A stretch of DNA of 64,000 bases. Origin: Halichoerus grypus. Its lineage: Eukaryota; Chordata; Mammalia; Carnivora; Phocidae. This document shows positions 46,225 through 59,365 of this stretch, piece by piece (within the stretch, counting starts at the first letter, position 1; each line of letters starts with the position of its first letter). Below the pieces are notes generated by a model. That model was not told the origin of the DNA. It ran no database searches and saw nothing but the letters and a program-made list of their open reading frames with translations. Both the position numbers and the translations under genes were made by a program. Where the stretch lies: assembly GCF_964656455.1 (NCBI RefSeq), contig NC_135719.1:69800283-69864282 (forward strand). Direction: 5' to 3'.

Positions 46225-46825
46225 CTAAAGAAGGAAATAACACAAATACTTCAACACATAATTATTACCAATAGAGACTAGGACATAAACATTGAATCTC
46301 TCAAAGAAGGCTGAAATAGCAGAAAGACTCAAGTGTCAACAGCTTCACATCTACATGCACAGCTGCATTACTATCATATAAGTCTTGGAAAAAACAAGTA
46401 GCCTTGCTCTCTAATGTCCTTGACAGTAACTGAGTCACCAAGAAAAAAATTTACACCACACTTTATAGTGTATTCTAGTAAAGAAGGAAAAATATTTGAT
46501 GTTTAACAGAACAAGCTTCAGTTAATCTGAAAATTCACCAATGCAGACACAAATCCTAATAATTACAGATAAAGAATTTAATAAAAACCAGAAATGTTTA
46601 AACTTTTAAAAATTACTTCAGCTTCAGAAAGAATAGTACTTTAAATAACCTTAAGGGACTGTTCTCTAGAACAGGTATGCAGAGAAACAAATTGATATGC
46701 ACATCACGTAAGATTTCTCTGCCCCACAAGAATTACTCCAAATTATTCTGATAGTAATGTAAATTCTAATACCAGCAACAGGGAAATGGAAGTTAAAAAG
46801 ACAAATTATGCAATAAGTAAATCAC

Positions 46826-47002
46826 CTTTACACTACAGTTCTCAGGACTAGACTGACATGAGCCCTGCTGCTGAAATGATGGGGATGGTGATGGTGACGG
46901 TTGTCTCTGTTCCTCTTTTTTTCGTTCATATACTCGAACTCGGGCACAAGTCATCATACTCTCAAAGTACAAGTAGACTGGATCCTTGTCCTCTTCCCGA
47001 AT
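46826..47002 (-). CDS. MGA: MGA exon W2 (residues 76-134)
   Basis: 177 bases, phase 0 at both ends, bounded by cttacag and AAG|gtgatt. It encodes IREEDKDPVYLYFESMMTCA, followed by a basic ARVRVYERKKEEQR helix-like stretch, then a serine-proline repeat (PSPSPSPS) and a glutamine run (FQQQGS). The frame continues from the ...NPV of the previous exon into EPDSEQ of the next. Both ends are phase 0, so the exon could be skipped without breaking the frame. I see no known fold beyond a likely helix. Confidence 0.93.
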
Positions 47003-48055
47003 CTGTAAGTTTCATAAAACAAAACATTCCATACACTGGGGAAAAAACATCCTAGACTCCAAAAGGAAAAGAATGTTTAATCTTTATTTCTATTGCAACA
47101 TTTGAAATTTTTAAATGTAAATTTTAACAAGTAAGTTAATATGTGCTAAATCTTGGGCAGTCAGAAAAGATCTGGTTCTCTATCAAGAAATCTCAGATCA
47201 CATCAGAGAAGTGCTTCTCAAATTTTCGGCAATGAGGATACATTTCTGAATTACCAGTCCAACAAAGACTGATCCTTTTGTAAAATAAATTTTTAGAAAA
47301 ACAAAAGACATGTAAAATACAAGCCCAAGTTTTTTAGTATTAGATTTAGTACACATACAATTATTCTATCAAGTATCTGTAAAAAGTTTCTAAATATTTA
47401 TACTCTCATTTTCTATATTTATTTCATCATAACCTAGTAACAAGTAGTTCTGTATCAGCACAAAGACCACACTGAAGAGCACTGCACTAAGGCATCTTTC
47501 TTCAAAAAGACTGAAGACTGAAATGCATTTAATAATGAGAAATGCTTAAACTCTTAACAGAAGATCAGCTCTTTTACCTATCAATCTTCATAGTCATGTA
47601 TCAACTATTATTTAAATCCTTTACTGTTACTGTATATAAAGAAGTCAGCTTTAAAAAGATCAGTTACTTCTTAAAACTTTTCTTAATGCTCTCCTACTAA
47701 CAATATGTATGCATTACGTCTCAATTACTCAATATTCTACACTACAGGAAGAAGAAGAGTACCTTTAAAAGACTTTTGCTAGTCATGTTTAAAAACAAAA
47801 ACACAACTTTATATAATCGTCCTGAAGAGAGATTTGGCTATCCTTAAAAATAGCAGTAATTCTTAGTATATTCACTCCACTTTTAATAATATTTCTAAAG
47901 TGCCAGCAATTAAGCTGATTAAGTAAGATTGATGCTTACAGCCGTATTACTTAAAAGCAAAATGATTCACAGAATATAAACCAAAAATCTTGAAATCCAT
48001 TATCTTTACAAATGGTTTATATAACTTGCAACAAAAGATGAAAACCTGGGCTTAC

Positions 48056-48282
48056 CACAGGATTGGGTTTGGGAGTATATGCCCGTGCAGGTTTAATTCC
48101 AGTGAGCACTTTGCCCTTCACAGTAGTAGGTAAAACTTCTGGCTGAGGCAACAACAATGGCTTCATAGGCTCAATGACAGAAGGTGTTGGGATATAAACT
48201 GGCTCTGGATCTACTTCACCTTCTACTTTCACCCATAATGGGTAATGTCGAACAGGCTGTTCAGGCTCTGTTTCACATATAG
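48056..48282 (-). CDS. MGA: MGA exon W1 (window residues 1-75)
   Basis: First MGA exon in the window, 227 bases. It opens with two bases of a split codon, then reads ICETEPEQPVRHYPLWVKVEG and ends in TPKPNPV. The acceptor is a weak-looking ttattaag at 48283 upward; the donor is GTG|gtaag. The segment is proline-rich (IPTPSVIEP, LLLPQPEVLP) and probably extended, with the tryptophan-containing HYPLWVKVEG core the most domain-like part. The exon that supplies the first base of the split codon is not in the window, so the upstream intron is at least 15.7 kb. The ATG-like start seen by simple ORF calling inside this exon is a GTG and is not a real start. Confidence 0.92.
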
Positions 48283-48464
48283 CTTAATAAAAAAGAAGGA
48301 TAAGATTTTAAGTGACTTTAGCAACAGAAGTTCAGAAGCACTGCCAAAACAAAATGTGTTTCCTCACAGGAAATGAGGAAATGAGTTTCATAACTCATTA
48401 AAACAATCTAACAGATGCCCCCTAAAAAACCTTTGGTTGCCATCATATACCTTAATTTATTCAT

Positions 48465-48650
48465 CTATTAACAAATATTTGTTGAATACCTATTATAAGT
48501 CAGATACTGTTTTAAGCACTAGAGGGAACACAGCTATGAATAAAACAAAGTTCTTGCCCTCACAGAGTTTATAGGAGAAAACAAATTTAACATTTAATAT
48601 CAAGTAACAGTAAGTGCCACATAGTAAAATATAGCAGGGTAAGGGATGAA
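48465..48650 (-). mobile_element. L2 remnant
   Basis: Text caaatatttgttgaatacct, gatactgttttaagcact and cctcacagagtttatagga is a common reversed L2 3' remnant. Confidence 0.55.
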
Positions 48651-48759
48651 GAGTTAACAGGAGATGCTATCTAGCATGATCAGAAAAGGCCTTCTCTGTT
48701 ACCCTGAAAAGATAATCATTCTATGCTACACTATTTTACAAATAAAACAAGTATCTACT

Positions 48760-48950
48760 GAGCCTCATTACATACTTGTATTAAACACTTAATATGTTCT
48801 AACTTATTTAACTGTCACAATAGCCCTGTAGACATTATTATTCCCATTTTCCAGATGCTGAGGTTCAGAAATCCAACAATAAGAGGCAGAACCAGGATCA
48901 AACCCCATCAATCTGGCTCCAGAGACACAGCTGTTACCGTAGTCCTCTAA
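48760..48950 (-). mobile_element. MIR remnant
   Basis: Reverse MIR: attattattcccattttcca gatgctgaggttcagaaatcc and gaggcagaaccaggatcaaa cccc with the tail ctccagagacacagctgtta. Confidence 0.75.
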
Positions 48951-48977
48951 CAACAAAATGTATTCAAAAGACAGCCT

Positions 48978-49184
48978 AAGGTGCCTGGGTGGCTGAGTTG
49001 GTTAAGCGTCTGCTTTCCACCTAGGTCTTGATCCCAGGGTCCTGGGTTCGAGTCCCACACCAGGCTCCCTGCTCAGCAGGGAGTCTGCTTATTCCTCTCC
49101 CTCCGCCCCTTCCCCCTACTCGTGCGCAGGCACTAGCTCTCTTTCACTCTCTCAAATAAATAAATAAAATCTTAAAAAAAAAAA
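48978..49184 (+). mobile_element. SINEC
   Basis: Head ggtgcctgggtggctgagtt; flanks aaaagacagcct and aaaggacagcct. Confidence 0.93.
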
Positions 49185-50529
49185 AAAGGACAGCCTGAAC
49201 TCAGCATAGGAGCAAAAATCTATCAATGGAAAAGCAATGAAACCAGAGATGAAATCATACTATCAAGAAGGTCTACACAAAATAAAACAGGTATTATTAT
49301 TTAATCATAAATGGAAGATCTAGGTTAAGCGGAAGCTGGCTTTATTCTCTAAGTAAAGTGCCCATTCCCATAAAGACGACAGCTAAAGAGAAACAAAGAC
49401 TGTATTCTGCATTTTAATGGTCAGTCCTCAGAGAGGACTTAGCTGGTTCTAAGCCTAAAATCCAAAATCTTTGCCTACAGTCACATAAAATATGACTGAG
49501 CAGCATTCACATTTAATTCAAACATTTAGCTCAATTATCCTAACAAAGCTGAATCAAAATTGCATTTGCTCTGAACATTAAGACTCCACTAAAAAACAAC
49601 TTTATCTAAAGGGTCCCTAAGGCTAATACTATTCAGAGCATAACCACAAAATGTTGAATAAATATGTAAAGATTAAAATAGGGAGGAAAAAAATTTTCAG
49701 AGCTAGTAAGTACTTGACCCAATTATTCTGCTAGTTAGCAGTCTCTGTGTAGGCAGATAGGGCTAGGGATCCCCATGGGGAAAAAAAGACCAGCCTTGGC
49801 TTTCTTAACGTCCTTTTAGGCCCCCAGCCATTTTGTGACCTGTACTACTTGCCCAAGCACACTTCTTGCAGAACTCCCTAGGTGTTGGAATTACCCCCCA
49901 AAAAGAAAAAAAAAAAAAAAGGCAAAAACCTCCACAGTTAAGGATTTTAAGAGAACAGAGGGAATGCAAAAAGTAATAGTCTCTACCAGACCAGGAATTA
50001 GCCTAACCCTATCAGCAACAATAAATCAATGATAAAATTCCTTCCCAGTGCTGTTTCAAAAGTAAACATTGACCTAACACATATCACACATTCTTGAGTC
50101 ATTTTTGCAGGATTCAAACTCTTTTGAGCACTCCAACAGTAGACTAATTGGAACAGAGAACTGATGATGCCAACCCTTGCTGGCCGGCCCTCATGGCTTC
50201 AATTAGGACCTGGATTCTGTGAACCAGGATGACTTTTGCCCCAATTCTATACAGAACTCTCCTTTGTCAAGCCCCTTCATGAATATGTATGCGCCCTCAG
50301 CTTAAAACTTCCATAATTTTGTTGTTCGTGTGGACACAGCTTTAGGAAATAGTCCTGGTGTTCTCCTAACTGGTATGGAGTAAAACCTTTACTCTTTCCC
50401 TGTTCTTTGGTTTGGTTATGTCTTTTAGCTGGACAACCAGCAAGAGGCAAACCCAATTCGGGTAACATCTACTGTCCAACTTTTATAACCTAGTTCATTT
50501 ACTCACATAATTCACAAAGGCTTCTAACA

Positions 50530-50830
50530 CCCTAGTATTTATATATTTCAATGTTTACTATGGATCAGACTTTGCAGATATAATAATGAACAAGAATGAC
50601 AAAAATCCCTGGCTTCATGGAGCTTACATTTAAGTTGGAGGAAGAGGGCGACACAGGCAATAAACCAGACAAGGAAAATACGCTGGATTGTAGTAAGTGC
50701 TTGTGAGGAATGGAAAAAAAAAAAAAAAAAAGCAGAGACAGGAAATAAGTAGTAATGTATAGTGAGTGAGCATGTATGACTATGTATTTTGAGGGGAGAG
50801 TGTTGCATTTTTAAAAGGGTAACCAGGGAT
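50530..50830 (-). mobile_element. L2 remnant
   Basis: Text caatgtttactatggatcag, aatccctggcttcatggagct tacatttaagttgg resembles a reversed L2 3' end with an A-run insertion at about 50715. Confidence 0.5.
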
Positions 50831-51333
50831 GCCCCCACAAAGGAGGTGGGTACTAACAGAGGTTCAACCACTCATTTGATAGCAACTTTATTTTCTAGTG
50901 TTGCTAATTAGTTCATACACATATTAATTCTACTACAAAAGTAAAGCTGCCTTCAGGACAAACACTATAGACAACTTTGATCTCTTTCAATCATCTTTAA
51001 GGCTTTTCCAAGCCTCCATAAGCTAAGGATTCTACTAAGTAAAGGTCCCTTTCCAACTTTTTCTTTTGAAAATAATAGCTACAAAATATACAGTACAGTA
51101 CTACAGAAGAAAACCTCTTAAAATATTTTAAGACATCTTAATTCCTCATAGGAAATCAAGGACAACTCTAAAGTTTCAACTATGGATAAATGGGAAAATG
51201 GTGTTCCAGTAAACAGAGGACTTCATAAAAGCAGCTGATTGGGAAGGGTAGAGTTCAGTTCTCTTTAGGGCATGTAAGACTGATGTGCCAGCAACATATC
51301 AAACAGGGCACACAATAAAAATCAGAACCGTCA

Positions 51334-51462
51334 GGGCACCTGGCTGGCTCAGTTGGAAGAACATGCAACTCTTGATCGATGGGTAAGGAGTTTCAAGCCT
51401 CATGTTGGGCAAAGAGATTACTTAAACAAATAAATAAGAACTTAAAAAAAAAAAAAAAAAAG
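51334..51462 (+). mobile_element. SINEC, short variant without CT-rich region
   Basis: Head ggcacctggctggctcagtt, then cttgatcgatgggtaagg and a direct jump to the tail; the CT-rich middle is absent. Flanks tcagaaccgtc and tgagaactgtc. Confidence 0.82.
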
Positions 51463-51909
51463 ATGAGAACTGTCATTGGCAGAGCCTACATCTGAAGCCA
51501 TAAAAATGGACAGACTCCACACAAAGGCAAGAACAACAAACCAATTCCTTATACTTCATTAGCTCGCTGTGCACTTGATTCCTTTACACTGCTAGGGATC
51601 AAAGATACAGTACTTCTCTGCTCCCCTTCACAATATAAAAGGGATCCTCCTACCCTTCACCTAAAAATCCAGAAAAAAAAGAGCTACTTAAGGAGAGAGC
51701 CAGAATAGCGCATATCCACAGAAGCCAAGAACAGAAACCTGTTTCAAGAAGTGGATAGTATCCCCTTATTTCTATTTTAAACGCTTCCTAATATTATCCG
51801 ACCAAGGTCCTCTAACATTATCAATGTCTTCTGGGTTCTCAATAAGCCTTTTGTTCATGACACAACATTATGGCACATCTGTTACTGTGGCACTTAAAAT
51901 TACAATAAA

Positions 51910-52099
51910 GAGGGGCATCTGGGTGGCTCAGGTCGGTTAAGCATCTGCCTTCAGCTCAGGTTATGATCCCAGGGTCCTGGGATTGAGCCCCGGTCGGGCT
52001 CCCTGCTCAGCGGGGAGTCTACTTGTCCCTCTCCCTCCTCCCCCCACCATGCTCATGCTCTCTCCCTCTCTCTCAAATAAATAAGTAAAAATCTTTTTA
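51910..52099 (+). mobile_element. SINEC
   Basis: Exact duplication aaaattacaataaa at 51896-51909 and 52100-52113. Confidence 0.95.
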
Positions 52100-52379
52100 A
52101 AAATTACAATAAATACGTATCTATAGGGTTCCCACATATCTGTTTTGTCAAATTGAGAGTAACCTATTAAGAGATGGACTTCATTTTAATTGTCTATGTC
52201 TTACCTCCTGTCACTCTTAGCACAGTTCATAGCAGTTGCTCCAGAAATGAATAGTGTTAGACACAGAAGTCCCACAAAACTGCTATGCTAATAATCAGCA
52301 TACTATGTATTCCTCTCCCTCCCATTTTTGTATGCCTCTTAAGCCTTTCTATTGTGAAATGTAATATTCAGTTGATGCA

Positions 52380-53580
52380 GAAACAATGTATATACAACTT
52401 AAAACATATTAACAAGTATATACCCATATAAACACTACACAGGTCAAGAAATGAAATACTGCCATCAAACCCAGGAGCCCCTGCATGCCCTTTATCGATC
52501 ACAATTCCTTCCCACGAAAGAAATCACTTAAATGATAGCTACCTTTCCACTTTCCTTTTTTAAAGCCAAAGTACATACCCCTAAATATCACAGCATAATT
52601 TTGCCTGATTTTGAAATTTATATAAATGTAACCACAGAAATATATTATTTTGCCTGAGTTTCCTTTCACTCAACACTGTATTTGTAAAATGCAACTAAGC
52701 TGTTGCACATACCTAAATAATTCATTTATTTTTACTATGACGTACTACTCTGATTAGTCATACTATTGTTTATTCATTCTACTATTATTAAAATATCTGG
52801 GGTTGTTTTCAGGTTTTAGCTACTGTGAATCATGGTACCCTAAATAATCCTAAAAAAATGCAGTTCTGCAGATTACTCTGAAGTCAAACTATTAGTTCAA
52901 GGGCATGTGAATCATCAACTTTAATAAATATTGCCAAACTATTTTTCCAAGTAGTTATACCAATTCACATTTCCATCAGCAGTGTATGAGAATTCCCATT
53001 TATCAACATTTGATATTATCATATAATTTTAATTATAACCATTCTGGCAGTCATGCAGTAGAATCTTGCTATGGATTTACTTTGTACTTCTCTGACCATG
53101 AATGAGATGTTCAACATCCCTCTTCATGAAGTACCTCTCAAAGTCTTGCCCATTTTTTATGGGACTGTTTGATTCTGATTAATTTACAGACCTCGCTACA
53201 TATTTGGATATACATTCTTAGTCAGATATTGCAAATATCTTTTCTCTCACTGTAGCGTACATTTTCACTGGCTTAATATCTTAAAGACCTAAATTTCTCA
53301 TTTTAATTTGTAAGGAATGTTTTCTTCTATCATGATTAAGAAATCTTTTCCTAGGGGTGCCTGGGTTAAGCGTCTGCCTTCGGCTCAGGTCATAATCTCA
53401 GGCTTCTGGGATCAAGCCCTGCATCAGGCTCCCGGCTCCCTGGGGAGCCTGCTTCTCCCCTGACTGCTGCTCCCCCTGCTTGTGCTCTGTATCTCTCCCT
53501 CTGACAAATAAAATCTTTAAAAAAAAAAATACAAATCTTGAAAATGAACATTAAAAAAAAAAAAATCTTTTCCTAATATG
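52380..53580 (-). mobile_element. L1 remnant, minus strand, with SINEC inside
   Basis: Old reversed L1 3' sequence: a sentence-like run from tatatacccatataaacact through tttcctttcactcaacactg, gttgttttcaggttttagct and cagcagtgtatgagaattcc, characteristic of L1M/L1ME 3' ends read backwards. A plus-strand SINEC is inserted at 53354. No coding capacity. Confidence 0.6.
53354..53562 (+). mobile_element. SINEC with deletion in head
   Basis: Head reads gggtgcctgggttaagcgtc: the ggctcagtcgg block is deleted. Exact duplication aaatcttttccta at 53341-53353 and 53563-53575. Confidence 0.94.
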
Positions 53581-53952
53581 AGATCATACATATATATCTT
53601 CTGAAAGTTGTATTGCTCAGCTTTCCACAATTAGGTCTATAATCTCAAAGAAATTATTTCTATGTATAGTAAATAAAATCAAGTCTCACTCTTTCCCATA
53701 TGAATATTCAATGAGCCTATCACAATTTAAAAAGATCATCCTTTCCATATTCCTCTGCCAATTAAGTGTCCACATATGTCTGAATCCATTCTACTGACTT
53801 ATTTCCTTTATACCCAAGCCAGTATCACCCTGTATTATTATGTGGTCATTTTACATGTTCTGACACATCCAATACAGCAAATTCTCCCACCTTGTCACCG
53901 TTCAAGATTGCCCTGGCTATTTCTAGGTCCTTTGCATTTCCAAATAAATTTA

Positions 53953-54144
53953 GTTTTTTTAAAGATATTATTTATTTTGAGAGACAGAGAGAGAGCACAA
54001 ACAGGGGGAAGGGGCAGAGGGAGAGGGAGAAGAAGACTCCCCGCAGAGCAGGGAGCCCAGGCATGGGGCTCGATCCCAGGACCCCAGGATTATGACCTGA
54101 GCTAAAGGCAGACACCCAGCCAACTGAGCCACCCAGGGACCCCT
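53953..54144 (-). mobile_element. SINEC
   Basis: Reverse copy with duplication caaataaattt at 53941 and 54145. Confidence 0.92.
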
Positions 54145-54861
54145 CAAATAAATTTTAGAATTGGCTTTTGAAGTTTCACATAAAAAGCTAGGACTGCAAT
54201 GAAATTACAAATAAAAATGAGAAGTGACACCTTTACAATATTCAGTTTCACTTGCTTCCCCCCACACTCCCAATCAAGATTGGATGATGAGAGGATTCTA
54301 GGAAGATTAAAGAACAGGTAGCACCAAGAAATCTGTCTGCCCATTCATAAACAACAACTGCACTGGGAGAATCTGCCTGATGTAACTATTTTGGAATAAT
54401 TTGGAATTCTGGAGCCTGTTAAAGGCTTACAAGTTCCAGGGGAAGAGTTGGCATGGTAAATGGTCCTTAACTGTGGTCTATTTTAGCTTTCAGCACAGTA
54501 GCAGCTGCCCATTCCCCCATCTTCTAATCACTTGGCAGGCAGCTCTGTGCATGTTCCAGAAGTAGCTTGCAGCTTGTGGGAGGCAGGCAAAAAGGGTCCT
54601 GTCCTCCAAACATCAGGGATCTCTGATGGTGGACTGCTTCTAATCAGAGGTGCAAACAGGTAGGCAGCCATTGTTGTTGCACCTCCCCCCACTACTGCAA
54701 GCCCTCCCCCCATCAGTCTTAAGTGACTTCCAAGGAATTTAAAGGGCCAGCACCCTTTATCCCCTTTAGTTTTTTACTTTTTCCCCTTTCAAGAGCCAGA
54801 TATTAAAAATGAGAACATTCAAAACCAACTGACTATGCATGCGAACAAAAAGGCTCAGAAA

Positions 54862-55058
54862 AGGGGCGCCTGGGTGGCTCAGTCGTTAAGCTTCTGCCTT
54901 AGGCTCAGGTCATGATCCCGAGGTCCTGGGATCAAGCCCCGCATCAGGCTCCCTGTTCCACAGGAAGCCTGCTTCTCCCTCTCCCACTCCCCCTGCTTGT
55001 GTTCCCTCTCTCGCTGTGTCTCTCTGTCAAATAAATAAATAAAATCTTAAAAAAAAAA
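54862..55058 (+). mobile_element. SINEC, young, inside L1
   Basis: Exact duplication aacaaaaaggctcaga at 54844-54859 and 55059-55074. Confidence 0.95.
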
Positions 55059-55653
55059 ACAAAAAGGCTCAGAGAAGACCTGAAAACACATTAAGCTTAC
55101 ATATACATCAAGATGATCCTTAGTAGAGACTATGTATAACAATCAAAACAAAACAAAAACAATAACAAAATATATAAACTCTGGGGAAGAAGAATCTGAT
55201 TTCCAGAGTTACACATTATTAGATTCAAAGGTCCAATGTTCCACAAAACATCACAAGGCATACAAGAAAGAATAAAGTATGGCCCATTCAAAGGGGGGGG
55301 GGAAATCAACAGAAAACTGTCCCTGAAAAAGAGCTAATGGTAGATATACCACATAAAGACCTTTTAAAAATGGTCTTATAAACATGTCCAAAGAAATAAA
55401 GATGTGGAGAAAGTCAAGAAACTGACATATGAACAAAATGGAAATATCAATAAAGAGAAAACTTGAAAAGAAACCAAAACACAATCTTGGAACTGAAAAG
55501 TACAAGAACTAAAATGAAAAATTCACTAGGGGGATTTAAAGGCAGATTTGAACAGGCAGAAGAAATAATCAGTGAACTTGGAAGATAGGACAGAGAAAAT
55601 AATGAAATCTGAATTAAAGATATAAAAGACGTTAAAGAAAACAAACAGTGCCT

Positions 55654-55840
55654 GGGGCGCCTGGGTGGCTCAGTCAGTTGAGCGGCTGCCTTCGGCTCAG
55701 GTCATGATCTCAGGGTCCTGGGATCGAGCCCCGCAACGGGCTCCCTGCTCGGCGGGAAGCCTGTTTCTCCCTCTGCCTGCCACTTCCCCTGCTTGTGCTC
55801 TCTCTCTCTGTCAAATAAATGAATTAAAAAAAAAAAAAAG
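55654..55840 (+). mobile_element. SINEC, inside L1
   Basis: Near-consensus head; flanks acaaacagtgcct and gaaaacagtgcct. Confidence 0.94.
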
Positions 55841-56312
55841 AAAGAAAACAGTGCCTAAGGGACCTACCACACAATCAAGAGGACCAACATACACATGATA
55901 GGAGATCTAGAAAGAAAAGAGAGAATGTGGCAGCACAGTGATTATTTGAAGAAATAATGGCTGAAAACTTCCCAAATTTAAAGAAAGACATAAATATAAA
56001 CATCCAAACAGCTCAACAAACTCCAAAATGAACTCAAAAACAACCACACTGAGACACATTATAATCAAACTCTTTGAAGAGAAAAACAAAGAGGGAACCT
56101 TGAAAGCAGCAAGAGAAAAACAAAAGGGATCCTTAACAATATGAGCAGATTACTCATCAGAAATTTTGGGAGCCAGCACACAGTGGGCAAATATATTCAG
56201 AGCACTAGAAAAAAAAAAAACTACCAACCAAGAATCCTACATGTCAGACAAAACTGCCCCCCAGAGTGAGGAAAAAAGTAAATTTTCAGATAAATAAAAA
56301 CTGATGAAGTTC

Positions 56313-56479
56313 GGGGCGCCTGGGTGGCTCAGTTGTTAAGCATCTGCCTTTGGCTCAGGTCATGATCCCAGCATCCTGGGATGGAGACCTGCTCAGCGGG
56401 GAGACTGCTTCTCCCTCTCCAGCCTGCTTCTCCCCCTGCTTGTGCTCTCTGTGTGTCAAATAAATAAATAACATCTTTC
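56313..56479 (+). mobile_element. SINEC, inside L1, internally rearranged
   Basis: Duplication aaaactgatgaagttc on both sides. The middle part reads ctccagcctgcttctccccc, a repeated cctgcttctcc unit. Confidence 0.93.
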
Positions 56480-57383
56480 AAAACTGATGAAGTTCATGAC
56501 CACTAAACCCACTTGCAGGAAATGTTCAAAGGAGTTCTGCAAGATGAAATGAAAGGACACCAGACAATAACTCAAAGCCATATGGAAAAATAAAGATCTC
56601 AATAAAGGTAAACACATGGGCAATTATAAAAGTTAGTATTATTATACCAATGACTTGTAGCTGTACTTTGTTTCCTACAGGATTTAAGAGACTAATACAT
56701 TTAAAGAAAAAAACCCATTATTAGTGTAAAAGCTACTACTTTAACTTTAGTTTGTAACTCCAAATTTTGTTTTCTAGATAATTTGGGAGATTAATAATTT
56801 TTTCTAAAGTTTATCTTTTCAAGCACACAATGTATAAAGTTGTAAAACTGTGTCATGAGCAACTGAAAGGGGTAGGAATGGAGTTGTAAAGGAGAGTTTC
56901 TGCATGTTATTGAAGTTAAATTAGAGTCTTATAAATTTAGGATGTTAAATGTAATCCTATGGTAACTACAAATAGTTATACAATACACATTAAAGAAAAT
57001 GAGAAAAGAATTTAAACAATGCACTACAAAATACCTACTAAACACAAAAGACAATAATGCAGGAAATAAGGGCCAAAAAGGCTTCAAAGCATATATAGCA
57101 AATATACAATGAATAAGAAAAAGAAAGCACAATGACAGAAGTTCCTCCTATCAGTCATTATTTTAAATGTAAATGGATAAATTCTCCCATTATAGACAGA
57201 CTGGAAGAATAGATAAAAACACATGATCTAATTATATCTTGTCTACACAAGACCCAAGATCCAAGGACACAAACAACTTGAAAGTGAAAGGCTAGGAAAA
57301 GATACTCCCTGAAAATAATAACCACAAGAGAGTAGGGGTGGCTACACTAATATCAGACAAAATAAATACTAAATAAGAAAAAG

Positions 57384-57587
57384 TTGGGGTGCCTGGGTGG
57401 CTCAGTCAGTTAAGTGTCCAACTCTTGGTTTCAGCCTGGGTCACGATCTCCGGGTCATGAAATCGACCCCCACACTGGGCTCAACACTCAGCGTGGAATA
57501 TGCTTGAGATTCTCTCCCACGCCCTCTGCCCCTCCCCCCAGTTGTGCACTCTCACGCTCTCAAATAAAATAAAATCTTTAAAAAAAG
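57384..57587 (+). mobile_element. SINEC, divergent type, inside L1
   Basis: Head ggtgcctgggtggctcagtc, body ccaactcttggtttcagc. Confidence 0.88.
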
Positions 57588-59365
57588 GTTGCAAGAGACA
57601 AAAAAAGAACATTATGTATTAATAAAAGTTTCAATACATCCAGAATAAGTAACAATTATAAACATGAATATATCTAATGACAACCCATCAAAATATATGA
57701 AGCAAAAAATGATTTGAATTAAAGGCAAAAAACACACAGTTCTGCAGTAATAGCTGGAGACTTCAAAACCCCACTCACAATAATGGATAGAACAATCAGA
57801 AAATAAATAAGGAAAGAAAGGACTCGACACAATCAACAAACTAGATCTAACAGGCATATATACAGAACACACCTTACCCAACAACAGAATACACATTCTT
57901 CTCAAGTGCATATGGGACATCTTCTGGGATAGATCGTATGTTAGGCCACAAATTAAGTCTGAATAGACTTAAAAAGATAGATACATGCAAATTTTCTCTG
58001 ACCATAAGAGGATGAAGTCAGAAATCGGTAACAGAAGGAACACTGGAAAAATCACAAAACTGTGGAAATTAACATACTTTTAAACAATCAATGGATTAAA
58101 GAAGAAATCACAAGGGAAATTAGAAGATACTTAGAGACAAAGGAAAACAAAAATACAACTACCAAAAATACAGACACAGCAAAAGTGGGTCTGTAAGAAA
58201 AATTTGATACCTCTAAATGCTTACATTAAAAAACATGAAAGACCTCCCAAATCAACAACCTATCTTAACAATTTAAAGAACTAGAAAAAAAGAACAAAGC
58301 TAAATAAAAAGAGAATAAAGACTATAACAGAGATAAATGAAATACATAATAGAAAAATAATGACAATCAATGAAACCAAAAGTTGCTTCTTCAAAGAGAT
58401 CAACAAACTAGTAAAAAAAGGAAAGAAGACTCAGACTACTAAAATCCAAAATGAAACCTACTAATTCTACAGAAATAAAAAAGATTAGAAGAGAGTACTA
58501 TAAACAATTGTAAAACAACAAATTGGACAACCTAAATGAAATGAACAAATTCTTAGTAATACAAAATCTACCCAGGGAAACAGCCAATCAGAACAGACCT
58601 AAAACTAGTAAGGAGACTGAATCACTAATCCAAAACCTACCAACAAAGCCCTGGACCTGAGAGCTTCCCTGGTAAATTCTACTAAGCATTTAAAGGACTA
58701 ATATCTCAATCATTGTTAAACTTACCCAAAAAACTGAAAAGGGTACATTTCCCAGCTCAGTCTATGAGGCCAGCATTACTATAATACCAAAGCCAAAGAC
58801 ATTTAACAAAAAACTACCTACCAATATCCTTTATGAATACTGTTGCAAAATTCCTCAACAAAATACCTAGCAAACAGGATTCAGCAGCATATTAAAAGGA
58901 TTATACAACATTATCAAATGAGATTTACTTCTGGAATGCAAGGAAGGTTCAACAAATAAAAATTTATCAATGTAATATGTCACATAAACAGAATGAAGGT
59001 AAAAAAAAAAAAAAAAAACCCACACGATCATCTCAATTGATATAGAAAAAGCATTTGACAAAATTCAACACCCTTTTATGATAAAAAAAAAAACACTCAA
59101 CAAAATAAGAAAATAGGAAATTACCTCAACATAATAAAAGCCATATATGAAAAAGCTACAGCAAACATCACACTCAATGGTGAAAGGCTGAAATCTTTTC
59201 CTTTAAGATTAGGAATAAGGCAAAGATGCCCACATGCACCACTTCTATTCAACACTGCACTTTTAAGTTTGACTCAGAGAATGTGTAAGAAAAACAAGAA
59301 ACAAGAGGCATCAAAATTGAAAGGAACAAATAAAATTATCTGTTTCATTCAAGGTAGTATAATTT

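Larger units (their letters stand above)
18734..48282 (-). other. MGA: MGA gene, 3' portion (15 coding exons, C-terminal 1969 residues)
   Basis: MGA is a very large nuclear protein with an N-terminal T-box and a C-terminal bHLH-zipper. It pairs with MAX at E-boxes and scaffolds the variant Polycomb complex PRC1.6 (PCGF6, L3MBTL2, E2F6, RING1/2), which represses germline and meiotic genes and opposes MYC (family knowledge). In this window 15 exons with AG/GT borders join without a frame break: 5912 coding bases, a 2-base partial codon at the start and TGA at 18736-18734. Splice phases agree at every junction, which strongly supports the model. Recognition rests on the bHLHZip, the acidic pre-bHLH exon and the C-terminus. 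The T-box exons are missing because the window ends inside the preceding intron. Residue numbers in the exon entries count from the first whole codon in the window. No frameshift or premature stop was seen, so the gene appears intact. Confidence 0.95.

Noticed and set aside
49800..49925. Possible coding remnant (KKCAWASSTGHKMAGG on the minus strand)
   Set aside because: Short, ends in stops, no match that I can name, no splice sites; not strong enough to report.
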